Assembly (NCBI GenBank): GCA_017303905.1
Contig: JAFLBH010000001.1
Location: 1,713,809 to 1,777,808 of the forward strand
DNA: 64,000 bases
Reading direction: 5' to 3'
Source: Bacteroidota bacterium
GTDB lineage: Bacteria; Bacteroidota; Bacteroidia; B-17B0; Aurantibacillaceae
Positions 37,756-46,463 of the stretch are shown in pieces; the stretch's first letter is position 1; every line of letters begins with the position of its first letter. Under the pieces are notes generated by a model. That model ran no database searches. It had not been told where the DNA came from and saw nothing but the letters and a program-made list of their open reading frames with translations. Made by a program: the position numbers and the translations under genes.

Positions 37756-38691
37756 TTAATTACCTCCCACCGCTGAAACGGTTCCTCCACAATTGTTGTT
37801 AGCGCCAGAAATAAGCTGACCCTTCAGCGTGTAATTACCATGCTTATCTTTTACGGCGTAGTATAGATTGTCTTTACATGAAAACTGACTGGAACTTCCA
37901 CCATTAATGTGATTGGTCGCACCGTTATCGCGAATCACAGTTAGAATTCCGGTACCTGTATTTTTAATCGTTATTTTTGAAGGCACGTCTTTATCTTTAT
38001 TCATTTCAGCTAGTTTTCTTTGACCTTCCTCCGATAACCAATACGCATCATTTTTTGCTTTAATCGCTGCTTTATCGGCTGAGGCTTTATTTTCTACCGC
38101 GTCAATTTCTGCTTTAATTTCATCCGTAAAATTGGCAGTTGCTTTTTCCTGCACAGCCTTCATTTCATTAAAATAATTTTTAATAGCCTCTTCATGATTA
38201 CGAGTTTTTAATTCCTTTAAGGCTGCTTTACCGCTGGTATGTTCGCCTTTGGCCGGCTTCATTAGTACGTACACATTTTCTAATACGATGCTCTCTACAG
38301 CTAAAGGATTAGATACTTTCTGAATGCAGTACAATAAACCATTGATGTATACATAAGCCAAACTATGTGTCTTCGAATGGAATAAAGAAGGCTCTGTATA
38401 ATGATTAGGTTTTAAAAATCCGAAACCACAATTAATAAGCGGGTCACTTTTTCCTTCTTTATTTAATTGAAAGGCGGAAAGTTTATTGTTAACGTTATTC
38501 ACGAATTTCAGTTCGCACTGCTGTGATGCTTGAGCCGAATAAGTATTACCTTCTTTTGTGATGCCCCAATATTGTTTAAATACAGAACCTTCACCTAATT
38601 CTTCAAGCGAAGTTAACTGCCCTTTAACTTGAGCAAAGGTGATTTGAATAGAGCATGCAATAAGCGCAATTGTTGCAAATAGTTTTTTCAT
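37756..38691 (-). CDS. Secreted protein of unknown function
   Basis: I do not recognise a family for this 311-residue protein. It has a clear signal peptide (MKKLFATIALIACSIQITFA, cut before Q). Residues 22-145 look beta-rich, residues 150-225 are charged and helical (KNYFNEMKAVQEKATANF, AEIDAVENKASADKAAIKAK), and residues 235-311 form a Gly/Asn/Ser-rich end with three cysteines. No lipobox and no T9SS sorting domain are visible, so it is probably periplasmic. It lies downstream of the LytTR regulator with 98 bases between, which contain a 16-bp palindrome. Membership of the regulator's operon or regulon is possible but unproven. Confidence 0.7.
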   Translation of the reverse strand: MKKLFATIALIACSIQITFAQVKGQLTSLEELGEGSVFKQYWGITKEGNTYSAQASQQCELKFVNNVNNKLSAFQLNKEGKSDPLINCGFGFLKPNHYTEPSLFHSKTHSLAYVYINGLLYCIQKVSNPLAVESIVLENVYVLMKPAKGEHTSGKAALKELKTRNHEEAIKNYFNEMKAVQEKATANFTDEIKAEIDAVENKASADKAAIKAKNDAYWLSEEGQRKLAEMNKDKDVPSKITIKNTGTGILTVIRDNGATNHINGGSSSQFSCKDNLYYAVKDKHGNYTLKGQLISGANNNCGGTVSAVGGN

Positions 38692-38707
38692 AAAGTTGTT
38701 TTAAATA

Positions 38708-38723
38708 AATATTGCACAATATT
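38708..38723. promoter_or_regulatory. 16-bp palindrome upstream of the secreted unknown
   Basis: AATATTG-CA-CAATATT is symmetric except for its two central bases. It lies 17 bases before the ATG at 38691. It may be an operator, but no regulator can be assigned. Confidence 0.35.
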
Positions 38724-38789
38724 ACTGAGACTGCATTCATAAATCAGTAAAAACTCAGCAACAGCCAATAAAGTTCAGGAATGGATGAT

Positions 38790-39587
38790 TCAAGCCAGGA
38801 TAGCGGCTTCAAATTCGGCTTTTTTGTATTTGGAAAGCTTGGTGATTAAACCGTTGGAAAGCTGAATGGATAAATCGGATTTGGAGTAATTTTTAATAAA
38901 ATTCTTGTTTACCAACCAGGATTTATGTACCCTAAAAAACTGTGGTAAACTTTCTAAAACGGTCTCAAAATGCTTTAAGTTTTTACTCGCCACGTATTTT
39001 TTATCGGTGGTATGAATCACGCAATAGGATTCCTGCGCTTCAATGGCGATGATGCTATGAATGGCGACAATGTTTTGCTGACCTTTATCGGTAATGACAA
39101 TGTTTTTAAGTTGCTTTGTTTCCAAAGTGTTGCTTAACAGTGATAGTCTTTCATTTTGTTGTGAAACATTGCGTTTTTCCTGCACACGTTTCACCGACGA
39201 TTTTAAACGCTCGATATCAATAGGCTTGAGTAAATAATCGATAGCGGCTACTTCAAAAGCACGAATAGCATACTGATCATAAGCCGTCACAAAAATGAGC
39301 TCAAAGTTTATTTCCTTGAAAAAGTTAACAATTTCATAACCCGCGTAATTGGGCATTTCAATATCTGAAAAAACAACATCAGGTTTGTATTGGTTAATCA
39401 CTTCTACCGCTTTCGTCAGATTTTCACATTTGGCGAGTAATTCAACTTCCGGACAAAAACGTAATAATAAATTTTCGAGCACATCGCGCGCACTTTCTTC
39501 ATCATCAATTAATATGGTTCTTAATTTACTCACGGGTGTAAAATTACTTTTTGCCTCAGGTTCCTGCAAGTCGATTTCAGCAATCAC
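38790..39587 (-). CDS. LytTR-family response regulator
   Basis: The 265 residues hold a receiver domain (about 22-145: TILIDDEESARD, phospho-acceptor Asp75 in DVVFSDIEMP, ELIFVTAYDQYAIRAFEVAAIDYLLKPI). A LytTR DNA-binding domain follows (about 165-262: IAIEAQESYCVIHT, LPQFFRVHKSWLVNKNFI). The start is GTG 39587, 21 bases after the histidine kinase stop, so kinase and regulator form an operon. LytTR regulators bind short direct repeats. Targets cannot be read here. Confidence 0.92.
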   Translation of the reverse strand: MIAEIDLQEPEAKSNFTPVSKLRTILIDDEESARDVLENLLLRFCPEVELLAKCENLTKAVEVINQYKPDVVFSDIEMPNYAGYEIVNFFKEINFELIFVTAYDQYAIRAFEVAAIDYLLKPIDIERLKSSVKRVQEKRNVSQQNERLSLLSNTLETKQLKNIVITDKGQQNIVAIHSIIAIEAQESYCVIHTTDKKYVASKNLKHFETVLESLPQFFRVHKSWLVNKNFIKNYSKSDLSIQLSNGLITKLSKYKKAEFEAAILA

Positions 39588-39608
39588 CTGTTTTTATTCA
39601 TTAACAGA

Positions 39609-42470
39609 TTAATACTTATGTTTTATCGGTATGTTTAAGGTTACGCGTGTGCCGAGCGTTTCCTCTCCGTTTTTTAAATCCGTATACGTAAAACCAAAGG
39701 CACCTTCAAATACTTCACTTAAAATGTCAAAACGTTTACGAATAGCCTTCACCGAAAAAGATTCATGCTCCGAACGCTGACGTAACTTAATGGCTTTGGC
39801 TTTTTCTCTGCCTATTCCGTTGTCTTCTATTGTACAAATCAACACCTCTTTCAATTCAAATTTTATGCTAAGTTTCTTTTCACCCTCTTTATGGAGTAAT
39901 CCGTGCACCAGGGCATTTTCAATAAAAGGTTGAATCAGCATGGGCGGAATTTGTATATCCACAATATCCTTTGTATCGATACTGAAACTAAAATCTTTTT
40001 TAAAGCGAAGTTGTTCCAGTGATAAATACAATTCTATGAGTTTAATCTCCTGCTCAAAGTCGATAAAATCTTTATCCGAGTAACTTAATGTTCTTCGTAC
40101 TAAATTAGAGAAGGTGGTAATGTATGAATACGAATGCTCCACATCACCTTTTAAAATTAAATCCTGAATGGAGTTCAGCGAATTAAAAATAAAATGCGGA
40201 TTCATCTGCGACTGAATGGCGGTAAGTTTGGATGCATTTAATTCGTTGATGCGTTGCGACTTTTTTCGTTGTATGCTTAATTGCCATTTGTAAATGCTGT
40301 AAACACTTCCTAAAAAAATCAGTACGGCAATTGAAATAAACCACCAGCGCGCGTAAAAGGGCGAAGCAATGCTGAACGAATACGAAACAGTATCGCTAAA
40401 CACACCTTGTTTTTCGGCTTTGGCTAAAAAAGTATAATTGCCGGGCGCTAACGCATTATAAATTATTTGATTGGAAGAATAATCATTGACCGACCAATTA
40501 TCATCGTTGCCTTCCAATTTATAATGATAACGAATGCTCTCGCGATTACGCAGGGTGGGTGAACTTAGCGTAAATTGAATTTTTCGTTGTGCATTGGAAA
40601 AATCTTTTGTTGAAGCAGGTTGTTGAATATCGTTCACAGCTATTTGTGAAAGATAAACGGAAGGCTTACCGGTTTTTTGCTGCAACTTATTTAAATTGAT
40701 TTGTTGCACACCTTGGGTATGACTTACCCATAAAGTATGTTCATGTAGGGTGAAATCTATAACGCGATTACTTGAAAAACCTTGTGAAGTACTCAACGCA
40801 TTTATCAGATTCCCTTTTAAATCGAATTGAAAGAGACCTTTTAATGATTTTGAAATTATACTATTATCGTAGACAATCATTTTACTGAAAGCTTCCGGAA
40901 CCCCATTCAGAAGAAGTGGTAAAGACTGTTTTATCGTAGTGTTTTTAATTAGTAGAGCACCACCTTTTTTATGAGCCGCATAAATTATACCATTATTATA
41001 TGCTAATGTATTCGGGAATACAGCTTCATTGTTGTAAAGGACTTTTTGCGAAGCGCCGTTATTATAAATGGCAAACAAACCATTGGAAGTGGATGCATAC
41101 ATCACTCCGCTATTTGTATTGTACGCCATGCCGTAAATCCTGAACATAAAATCTTTTAAGTACTCACAGCTAAATTCAGTACCGCCTTTCCACATACATT
41201 TGATGATGCCGCGATTGGTGCCAAGATAAAATAGATTTTCGGATACGATCACAGCATCTTTTAAGGAAGCATCTGCCAAATCAATGATAACTTTCGATTT
41301 TTTATTGTAGGCTCTGATTTTGCCATTATCAAATATCACGAATGGAAATCCGTTTTTCTGATAGAGTTTTTCAATCGAACGTTTTCCCTGATCATTAATG
41401 ATGCTTAATGTTTTATTTGTGTAATTAAACAGTTTTCCTTTCGATGAACCCATCCATAAACCATTTTCTGCATCATAAACAAGGGATGAAATGGGATCAT
41501 CCTTAAAAGAGTGAATCACATCCGGGATGCGCATATCCGGAATTACCAAAATACCTTTATCAAAGGTGCTGAGTAATATATTTCCTTCCGCATCTTTATA
41601 AACATCAGAAATGTAGTAGTCTTCGTAATATAAATTGTCTTGCTGCACCACTAAATCTTTATTTAACATGGCCACGCCCGGCAAGGTTCCGGCAATCCAC
41701 ATTTCATTGTCTGTGAAATATAATCGAATGGATTGGCTATGTTCAAAGGCAGGATTATGTGGAATTGGATTTAGTTCAAAGGTTTCACTGTTAAATTCGT
41801 AAAGGGCTTTTGTTTTTAAACTTAAAGCATAATTTTTTTTATTGAAGGCAAAGAATTTTAAAACAAAATCTTTTTCCAAGGAGTTGTTTTTAAGAATTAA
41901 AGGATGCTTTTCTGCTTTATGACTATCGATGACCAAGAGCGAATCGTCGCCATTTAAATGGTAAAAGGTGTATTGTTTTCCGTCATAGTAAGGCGGACCT
42001 AAATAATGTTTATTAATTGGGAAACGTTGAAGTACCTGAGCTTTTTCGTTTAACTGAATTATTTTTTTTGCGCCAATTAAAAGTAAGTTGTCATTTGTAA
42101 CACTTAAACTGATATCGGAATTTATTTCATCTTCTTTTAATTCATAAAATAAACTGCAGGTTTTGTTATTTATTTGAAAAACCTGATGATTGAGGTTATG
42201 GCAATAAATAGTTCCGTTTTTTGTTATGACAAAATTAAAAACGGCATTACTCTTGGCTTTATCGCATTCTATTTTTTGATAGGTATAATGGTTAAAATAA
42301 AACAGACCTTCATTAGTCGCAATCCAGTAATTCAAATCCTTGTCTTGCACTACATCGTATACCTGAATGCCTTTAAATTGATTTTCGCCTAAAATAAAAT
42401 AAGCGGCCTGTTGTGCCCGAAGCGAGAGACAACAACAAATAAGCGTAAATAAGACTAATTTTAAGCGCAC
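39609..42470 (-). CDS. Propeller-sensor LytS-type histidine kinase
   Basis: GTG 42470 is preferred; a TTG two codons upstream lies within the -7 promoter element. A signal peptide (ending LRAQQ) leads to a large periplasmic sensor with two-component-regulator propeller repeats (about 25-610). A Y_Y_Y-type beta domain (about 625-705: RYHYKLEGNDDNW, YNALAPGNYTFLAKA) and one membrane helix (about 712-733) follow. The cytoplasmic His_kinase domain has QMNPHFIFNSLNSIQDLI, where the His before F-I-F is the expected phosphorylation site. The ATPase domain shows IQPFIENALVHGL and IEDNGIGREKA. Such kinases sense extracytoplasmic signals, often polysaccharides or envelope state, and phosphorylate the adjacent LytTR regulator. 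Confidence 0.9.
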   Translation of the reverse strand: MRLKLVLFTLICCCLSLRAQQAAYFILGENQFKGIQVYDVVQDKDLNYWIATNEGLFYFNHYTYQKIECDKAKSNAVFNFVITKNGTIYCHNLNHQVFQINNKTCSLFYELKEDEINSDISLSVTNDNLLLIGAKKIIQLNEKAQVLQRFPINKHYLGPPYYDGKQYTFYHLNGDDSLLVIDSHKAEKHPLILKNNSLEKDFVLKFFAFNKKNYALSLKTKALYEFNSETFELNPIPHNPAFEHSQSIRLYFTDNEMWIAGTLPGVAMLNKDLVVQQDNLYYEDYYISDVYKDAEGNILLSTFDKGILVIPDMRIPDVIHSFKDDPISSLVYDAENGLWMGSSKGKLFNYTNKTLSIINDQGKRSIEKLYQKNGFPFVIFDNGKIRAYNKKSKVIIDLADASLKDAVIVSENLFYLGTNRGIIKCMWKGGTEFSCEYLKDFMFRIYGMAYNTNSGVMYASTSNGLFAIYNNGASQKVLYNNEAVFPNTLAYNNGIIYAAHKKGGALLIKNTTIKQSLPLLLNGVPEAFSKMIVYDNSIISKSLKGLFQFDLKGNLINALSTSQGFSSNRVIDFTLHEHTLWVSHTQGVQQINLNKLQQKTGKPSVYLSQIAVNDIQQPASTKDFSNAQRKIQFTLSSPTLRNRESIRYHYKLEGNDDNWSVNDYSSNQIIYNALAPGNYTFLAKAEKQGVFSDTVSYSFSIASPFYARWWFISIAVLIFLGSVYSIYKWQLSIQRKKSQRINELNASKLTAIQSQMNPHFIFNSLNSIQDLILKGDVEHSYSYITTFSNLVRRTLSYSDKDFIDFEQEIKLIELYLSLEQLRFKKDFSFSIDTKDIVDIQIPPMLIQPFIENALVHGLLHKEGEKKLSIKFELKEVLICTIEDNGIGREKAKAIKLRQRSEHESFSVKAIRKRFDILSEVFEGAFGFTYTDLKNGEETLGTRVTLNIPIKHKY

Positions 42471-42473
42471 AAG

Positions 42474-42481
42474 CAAAGATA
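42474..42481 (-). promoter_or_regulatory. Promoter -7 element (TATCTTTG) abutting the kinase start
   Basis: On the minus strand this perfect TAnnTTTG match ends three bases before GTG 42470. It is the same spacing as at the TonB receptor gene (18733-18740) and suggests a leaderless or nearly leaderless transcript. Confidence 0.5.
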
Positions 42482-42613
42482 AAATTAATCGGGATAATGG
42501 ATGAATCCGTTGCTGAATTGAAATAGCTGTTGCTTAAGTAGTCTATGCTAATGAATTTAGAGAATCTGAAACAGTTTTATGTGGAAAATAGAGTAAATAA
42601 AAACATGAAAGCA

Positions 42614-43204
42614 TCAGAATTTAGTAATTCTCATGTTTTGAAATTTTGGTCTCTTAAGTAATAACGGATATCTTTTTATGTTTGGAACATAATTACAAAG
42701 AAAAGCAACTGAGGTAAGAATTAAACATCCGCTTAGAATGGGAGAGAGGACAAATAAGTAGCCAAGGGATTTTATTTTTTCGGTACCAATTACTGCAATG
42801 AGAGCAGTGGCGCCGCCCGGCGGATGTAATGTTTTGGTGAATTGCATTAAAACAATTGAGCAAGCCACGGCCAAAGGAGCATTTAACCATAAAGGATCTG
42901 GTATGAGTTTATAAATAGTAACACCAACCAGAGCGGAAATTAAATGCCCGCCAACTAAACTTCTTGTTTGAGCAAGCGGACTTTTAGCAGCGCCAAAAAC
43001 TAAAACACAGGACGCGCCGAAAGAACCGATTAAAAAGAAATTTTCTTGATGATCTAATATGGTGGATTGTAAAAAAGCAACAATTCCTATGGAAAGGAAA
43101 GCGCCTATGAAGGCAAAGAGCTTTTCCTGAAAGTTCCAGGTGGTTTCCTTGTACACAATATATTTAGTACGTCGGTACGTTTTTTGAAGCGTCTCTTTGG
43201 GCAT
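42614..43204 (-). CDS. HPP-family integral membrane protein
   Basis: This 196-residue protein has four to five membrane helices and the family signature TLHPPGGATALIAVIG (HPPGG near residue 125), together with GGHLISALVGV. HPP proteins are small transporters. A plant homologue moves nitrite, and bacterial genes often sit with nitrogen-oxide or copper genes, but the bacterial substrate is unsettled. The N-terminus (about 1-25) is basic and cytoplasmic. The promoter region contains a perfect palindrome with an FNR-type core (43239-43254), which hints at control by oxygen or nitrogen oxides. No denitrification genes are nearby. Confidence 0.9.
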   Translation of the reverse strand: MPKETLQKTYRRTKYIVYKETTWNFQEKLFAFIGAFLSIGIVAFLQSTILDHQENFFLIGSFGASCVLVFGAAKSPLAQTRSLVGGHLISALVGVTIYKLIPDPLWLNAPLAVACSIVLMQFTKTLHPPGGATALIAVIGTEKIKSLGYLFVLSPILSGCLILTSVAFLCNYVPNIKRYPLLLKRPKFQNMRITKF

Positions 43205-43232
43205 AAAAACGAAATATTTCGCGTAAAAATAG

Positions 43233-43240
43233 CAAAAATA
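43233..43240 (-). promoter_or_regulatory. Promoter -7 element (TATTTTTG) of the HPP gene
   Basis: This perfect TAnnTTTG match on the minus strand overlaps the FNR-like palindrome by two bases. A second, weaker TATTTTTA lies at about 43223-43230. Confidence 0.45.
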
Positions 43241-43254
43241 TGATTTAAATCATA
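43239..43254. promoter_or_regulatory. FNR/CRP-like operator (perfect 16-bp palindrome)
   Basis: TATGATTTAAATCATA is a perfect palindrome with the TGAT-N4-ATCA core of FNR-type sites (consensus TTGAT-N4-ATCAA, outer T changed to A). It lies 35 bases before the HPP start codon and touches its -7 element. Confidence 0.5.
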
Positions 43255-43362
43255 GAATTAACAACTAACTTAATTTATGAGTGCTAACTCAACGAGTAGG
43301 TTTTTTTAGGTCTGGGGCTGAGCGATTTACCAGTTCTTCGTCAGTTTTTGGAGAGTAAAACA

Positions 43363-45561
43363 TTAAACCTTAATACCAACCAAAGTAATGTCATCTACCT
43401 GCTCAATATTACCTATCCATTCACTGAAAGTTTTATTCAGTAAAGCTTGTTGTTCGCTTAGACTAAGGTGAGCGTTGTTTACTAAAAGTTCTTTCAGATT
43501 TTTGCTCATAAACTTTTTGCCTTTTGGTCCGCCAAATTGGTCAGGGAAACCATCTGTTAAGGCGTAAATCATGTCTCCGCTTTGTAAATCGATGGTATGT
43601 AAGGTAAAGGCTTCCGTATCGCGATCATGTTTTCCTACCGGCATTTTATCGGCTTTAATTTCAATAATGGAGGCGGAGCTCTTGTCGGGTCGAGCGAAGT
43701 CGAGACCTTTTCCGTTTTCGCTGTCTTTCTCGACTTCGCTCGAAATGACAGTGACCGGTCTTACTATCCACACCGGATTATGCGCGGCTGCAACCAATAG
43801 TTGTTTGTTCTTGTTATCAAATACAATTAAACTGCAATCCATTCCGTCTTTTCCACCTTCGGCGCTACCGTCTTTTTTTAAACGGTTAATGATGTTTCTG
43901 CGGGTTAAATCCAAAATCTCGGCAGGGTTGGAGGTTTGCTCCACGGCTTTTTCTAAACTGGTAATGTTAAGTAAACTCATAATAGCACCGGGTACACCAT
44001 GCCCTGTGCTGTCGGCCGTTACAAAAGCGAAATTTCCATTCAGCAAAGTGTGCGACCAATAAAAGTCACCGCTTACCACATCTTTGGGTTTAAACAGTAT
44101 AAAGTAATTGTTAGGTTTTAAATAAGTATCTAATGATTCTTTAGTGGCCAGGAAGCTCCGTTGAATTCTCTCGGCATAGTTAATACTATCGGTAATTTCC
44201 TTATGCTTTTCTTCAATGATTTCTTTTTGCGCGTGCGTTTCTTTTTCTTTTAACTCAATAATGGCTTTCTGTTTATTAGCAAGAATAAAGCGTTTATAAA
44301 GTAATGCGGAGAATATTACAACAATAAGTAGAAGACTTACAATTGAGTAAATTATTAATTGCTGTCTTTTCTTTTCTTCCGAATTTATTAAGGCCTGTTC
44401 CTGTGCTTGAGCTTTCAACTCCGTTTCTTTTTTTTCAACTTCAAATTTTGTTATTAAATCTCCTAATTGTTTGCTGTTCTCTGCGTTAAATATGCTGTCG
44501 TTTATTTGCTTAAATGTTTTGTAATTTAAATATGCAGATTTGAAATTACCTAGATTAAATTCTGCTTCAGATAAAAGATTGTAACCATCCTTTAAAAGAT
44601 CAAGACTGTTGATTTCTTTAGAAATCGAAATTATTTTTCTAGCTTCTTCTATAGCTAATTTATAGTTTGACAGTTCAATATTGATGGTAGTAATGTTTAA
44701 TAATGTTGTTGCTATACCTTTTTTATCCCCTAATTCCTCTTTTATTTTTATTGATTTGTTGAAGTATTCTAATGCATTTGGATAGTTGTTTTGTAAATAA
44801 TAAATACCACCAATATTATTATAGCAAAACGAGAGTCCTTTTTTGTCTCCGATTTCTTGTTTTATGGCTAGAGCTTTGTTGTAATAATCTATTGCCTTGC
44901 TGTAATTACCCTGATCTTCATAGATATTACCAATGTTATTATAGCAGGCAGACGCTCCTTTTTTATTTCCAATCTCCTCATTAATTTTTAATGATTTAAA
45001 ATAGTATTCTAAAGCCTTGGGGAGGATACTTTGATTTTCATAAACAATACCAATGTCAGAATAACTTGCCGCGATCTCTTTTTTATCCTTTAGCTCTTCA
45101 TTTATTTTTAAGGCTTTTGTATAATATTCAACTGCTTTAGGAAAATTGCTTTGGTTCTCATATATAATACCAATATTGGAGTAGCAAGTAGCGATTCCCT
45201 TTTTATGCCTCAGTTTTTCATTTATTTTTAAAGCATTGAAATAATATTCTAATGCTTTCGAATAATCACCTTGCGCCTCATAAATACCGCCGATGCTATT
45301 AAAGCATTTTGAAATTACTCTTTTAGAATTTATCTTTTCACTTAGTTTTAAACTTTGGTTATAGAATTGCAGAGCAGTATCGAAAGAGTAGTTTGAACGA
45401 TAATATTCACCTATTAAAAATAAATTACGGGCTTTAATAGTATCCTCTTTAGTGGTATTATTAAGTTTTAAAAGAGAGTCCAGCTTTTTGTTTTGACCAA
45501 CAAGTATGTTTATTAATAAGCAAAAACAAACAAAATAATACAGAATAAGTTCCTTTTTCAT
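43363..45561 (-). CDS. TPR-membrane-PP2C (SpoIIE) serine phosphatase with repeat-derived insertion
   Basis: This 732-residue protein has an N-terminal signal/anchor and about seven TPR repeats of 40 residues (about 55-340), several with KGxxxCYxNIGxIYexQ. A coiled coil follows, with a membrane helix (about 403-425: LIIYSIVSLLLIVVIFSALLY), a second coiled coil and a cytoplasmic SpoIIE/PP2C domain (about 480-732). The phosphatase shows FILFKPKDVVSGDFYW, FVTADSTGHGVPGAIMSLL, GGKDGMDCSLIVFD and DMIYALTDGFPDQFGG, so the metal-binding Asp residues are present. Such proteins dephosphorylate anti-sigma-factor antagonists or similar partners. Residues about 600-628 (with ISSEVEKDSENGKGLDFARP) are an in-frame insertion encoded by a palindromic DNA repeat; they interrupt the usual sequence between the AAAHNPVWIVR strand and IIEIKADKMPVG. 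Confidence 0.9.
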   Translation of the reverse strand: MKKELILYYFVCFCLLINILVGQNKKLDSLLKLNNTTKEDTIKARNLFLIGEYYRSNYSFDTALQFYNQSLKLSEKINSKRVISKCFNSIGGIYEAQGDYSKALEYYFNALKINEKLRHKKGIATCYSNIGIIYENQSNFPKAVEYYTKALKINEELKDKKEIAASYSDIGIVYENQSILPKALEYYFKSLKINEEIGNKKGASACYNNIGNIYEDQGNYSKAIDYYNKALAIKQEIGDKKGLSFCYNNIGGIYYLQNNYPNALEYFNKSIKIKEELGDKKGIATTLLNITTINIELSNYKLAIEEARKIISISKEINSLDLLKDGYNLLSEAEFNLGNFKSAYLNYKTFKQINDSIFNAENSKQLGDLITKFEVEKKETELKAQAQEQALINSEEKKRQQLIIYSIVSLLLIVVIFSALLYKRFILANKQKAIIELKEKETHAQKEIIEEKHKEITDSINYAERIQRSFLATKESLDTYLKPNNYFILFKPKDVVSGDFYWSHTLLNGNFAFVTADSTGHGVPGAIMSLLNITSLEKAVEQTSNPAEILDLTRRNIINRLKKDGSAEGGKDGMDCSLIVFDNKNKQLLVAAAHNPVWIVRPVTVISSEVEKDSENGKGLDFARPDKSSASIIEIKADKMPVGKHDRDTEAFTLHTIDLQSGDMIYALTDGFPDQFGGPKGKKFMSKNLKELLVNNAHLSLSEQQALLNKTFSEWIGNIEQVDDITLVGIKV
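43687..43750. repeat. Palindromic repeat element inserted in a coding sequence
   Basis: TCGAGCGAAGTCGAGA (43690-43705) and its exact reverse complement TCTCGACTTCGCTCGA (43728-43743) flank a 22-base loop. The ATTTCGAGCGAAGTCGAGA-type sequence is, to my knowledge, a dispersed intergenic palindrome in many Bacteroidota genomes; here it lies inside the phosphatase gene, in frame. Confidence 0.8.
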
Positions 45562-45889
45562 TGAATTACTATAAGTATTGTTGTGAGATTAAAACGCTTA
45601 AATTTCTATAATTATTTTTACTATATCTACTTAAAGACTCGTTTATTCTAACATAAACTATTTCTAAGGAACCTTTCCCAATTCCGAATAAAAATAAAAG
45701 AAGGAAGTAGAGCGAGCTGAGAGAAAGGGAGGACATAAAGTACAGTACAAATAGTTACGTTAATTAGTAGAATTGATTTTCTTAAATATACGAATTAAAT
45801 GTAAACGAAGCCTATAGTGCTAAGTTTTATTGATTAAACTCCTCGCGGGTGATGTTTTATTTTTTAAAAGGTCTCTCTATTCTGAAAAT
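45562..45889. other. Intergenic region without recognised content
   Basis: These 328 bases separate the phosphatase start from the next upstream stop. I see no convincing promoter match, hairpin, RNA or conserved reading frame. A purine-rich stretch lies near 45690-45740. Confidence 0.5.
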
Positions 45890-46429
45890 TTATTGGTATT
45901 CAAGTGTATCTAAATCGACTGATTTTTGGGAACCATCGCTAAACATGAGTTTTGCTGTATTGTTGTTTTCAAATTGAATGCTTTGAAAACTTAAATTATT
46001 GCTAGGTTTCTTAATCTTCTTGGTAGTTTTATTAATTAAGTCTTTTTGAATTACTTCATCGTAGCTTAATACTATTAAGGAATTATCAATAAAGTAATTG
46101 CCAATAAAAGTAGCTGCTGAAAACGATAAATAGGGAAGGATGCTTTTGTCTAATGTTTGACTGTTTATTAAAAAATGGTCTCCTTCTTTTGGTATATAAA
46201 TCCAATTGCCATCGGCCGACATAGGATTGTAATTGTTAAGATTAAAATTAATGTGTGGCCAGTTTTCAAAATATGTTGCAGTTACGTCTTTATCATCGAG
46301 CATTAAAGATACTTCATAAAGCATCCGTCCATTATTAGGTTCAACGCTTGAAAGAAGGATTAAGCTTAAAATACCTTTTATAGTTCGAAAACTATATTTT
46401 TTGTTAATATCCAAGACTTCAAAATTCAT
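45890..46429 (-). CDS. Hypothetical protein
   Basis: This 179-residue protein belongs to no family I recognise. It is predicted to be mostly beta, with no signal peptide and no membrane helix apart from a short hydrophobic stretch (about 19-28). A repeated theme of Asn, Tyr and aromatic residues (NFNLNNYNPMSADGNWIYIP) suggests a compact globular domain. The ATG start lies 34 bases after the end of the broken phospholipase D-like gene. It belongs to the run of minus-strand accessory genes from 50.6 to 45.9 kb. Confidence 0.6.
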   Translation of the reverse strand: MNFEVLDINKKYSFRTIKGILSLILLSSVEPNNGRMLYEVSLMLDDKDVTATYFENWPHINFNLNNYNPMSADGNWIYIPKEGDHFLINSQTLDKSILPYLSFSAATFIGNYFIDNSLIVLSYDEVIQKDLINKTTKKIKKPSNNLSFQSIQFENNNTAKLMFSDGSQKSVDLDTLEYQ

Positions 46430-46463
46430 TGCTTACGATTACTAACTAATGTAAAATAGTTAA

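Noticed and set aside
43571-44062. 163-residue plus-strand reading frame
   Set aside because: It lies wholly antisense to the PP2C domain of the phosphatase, whose motifs are clear, and has no recognisable domain.
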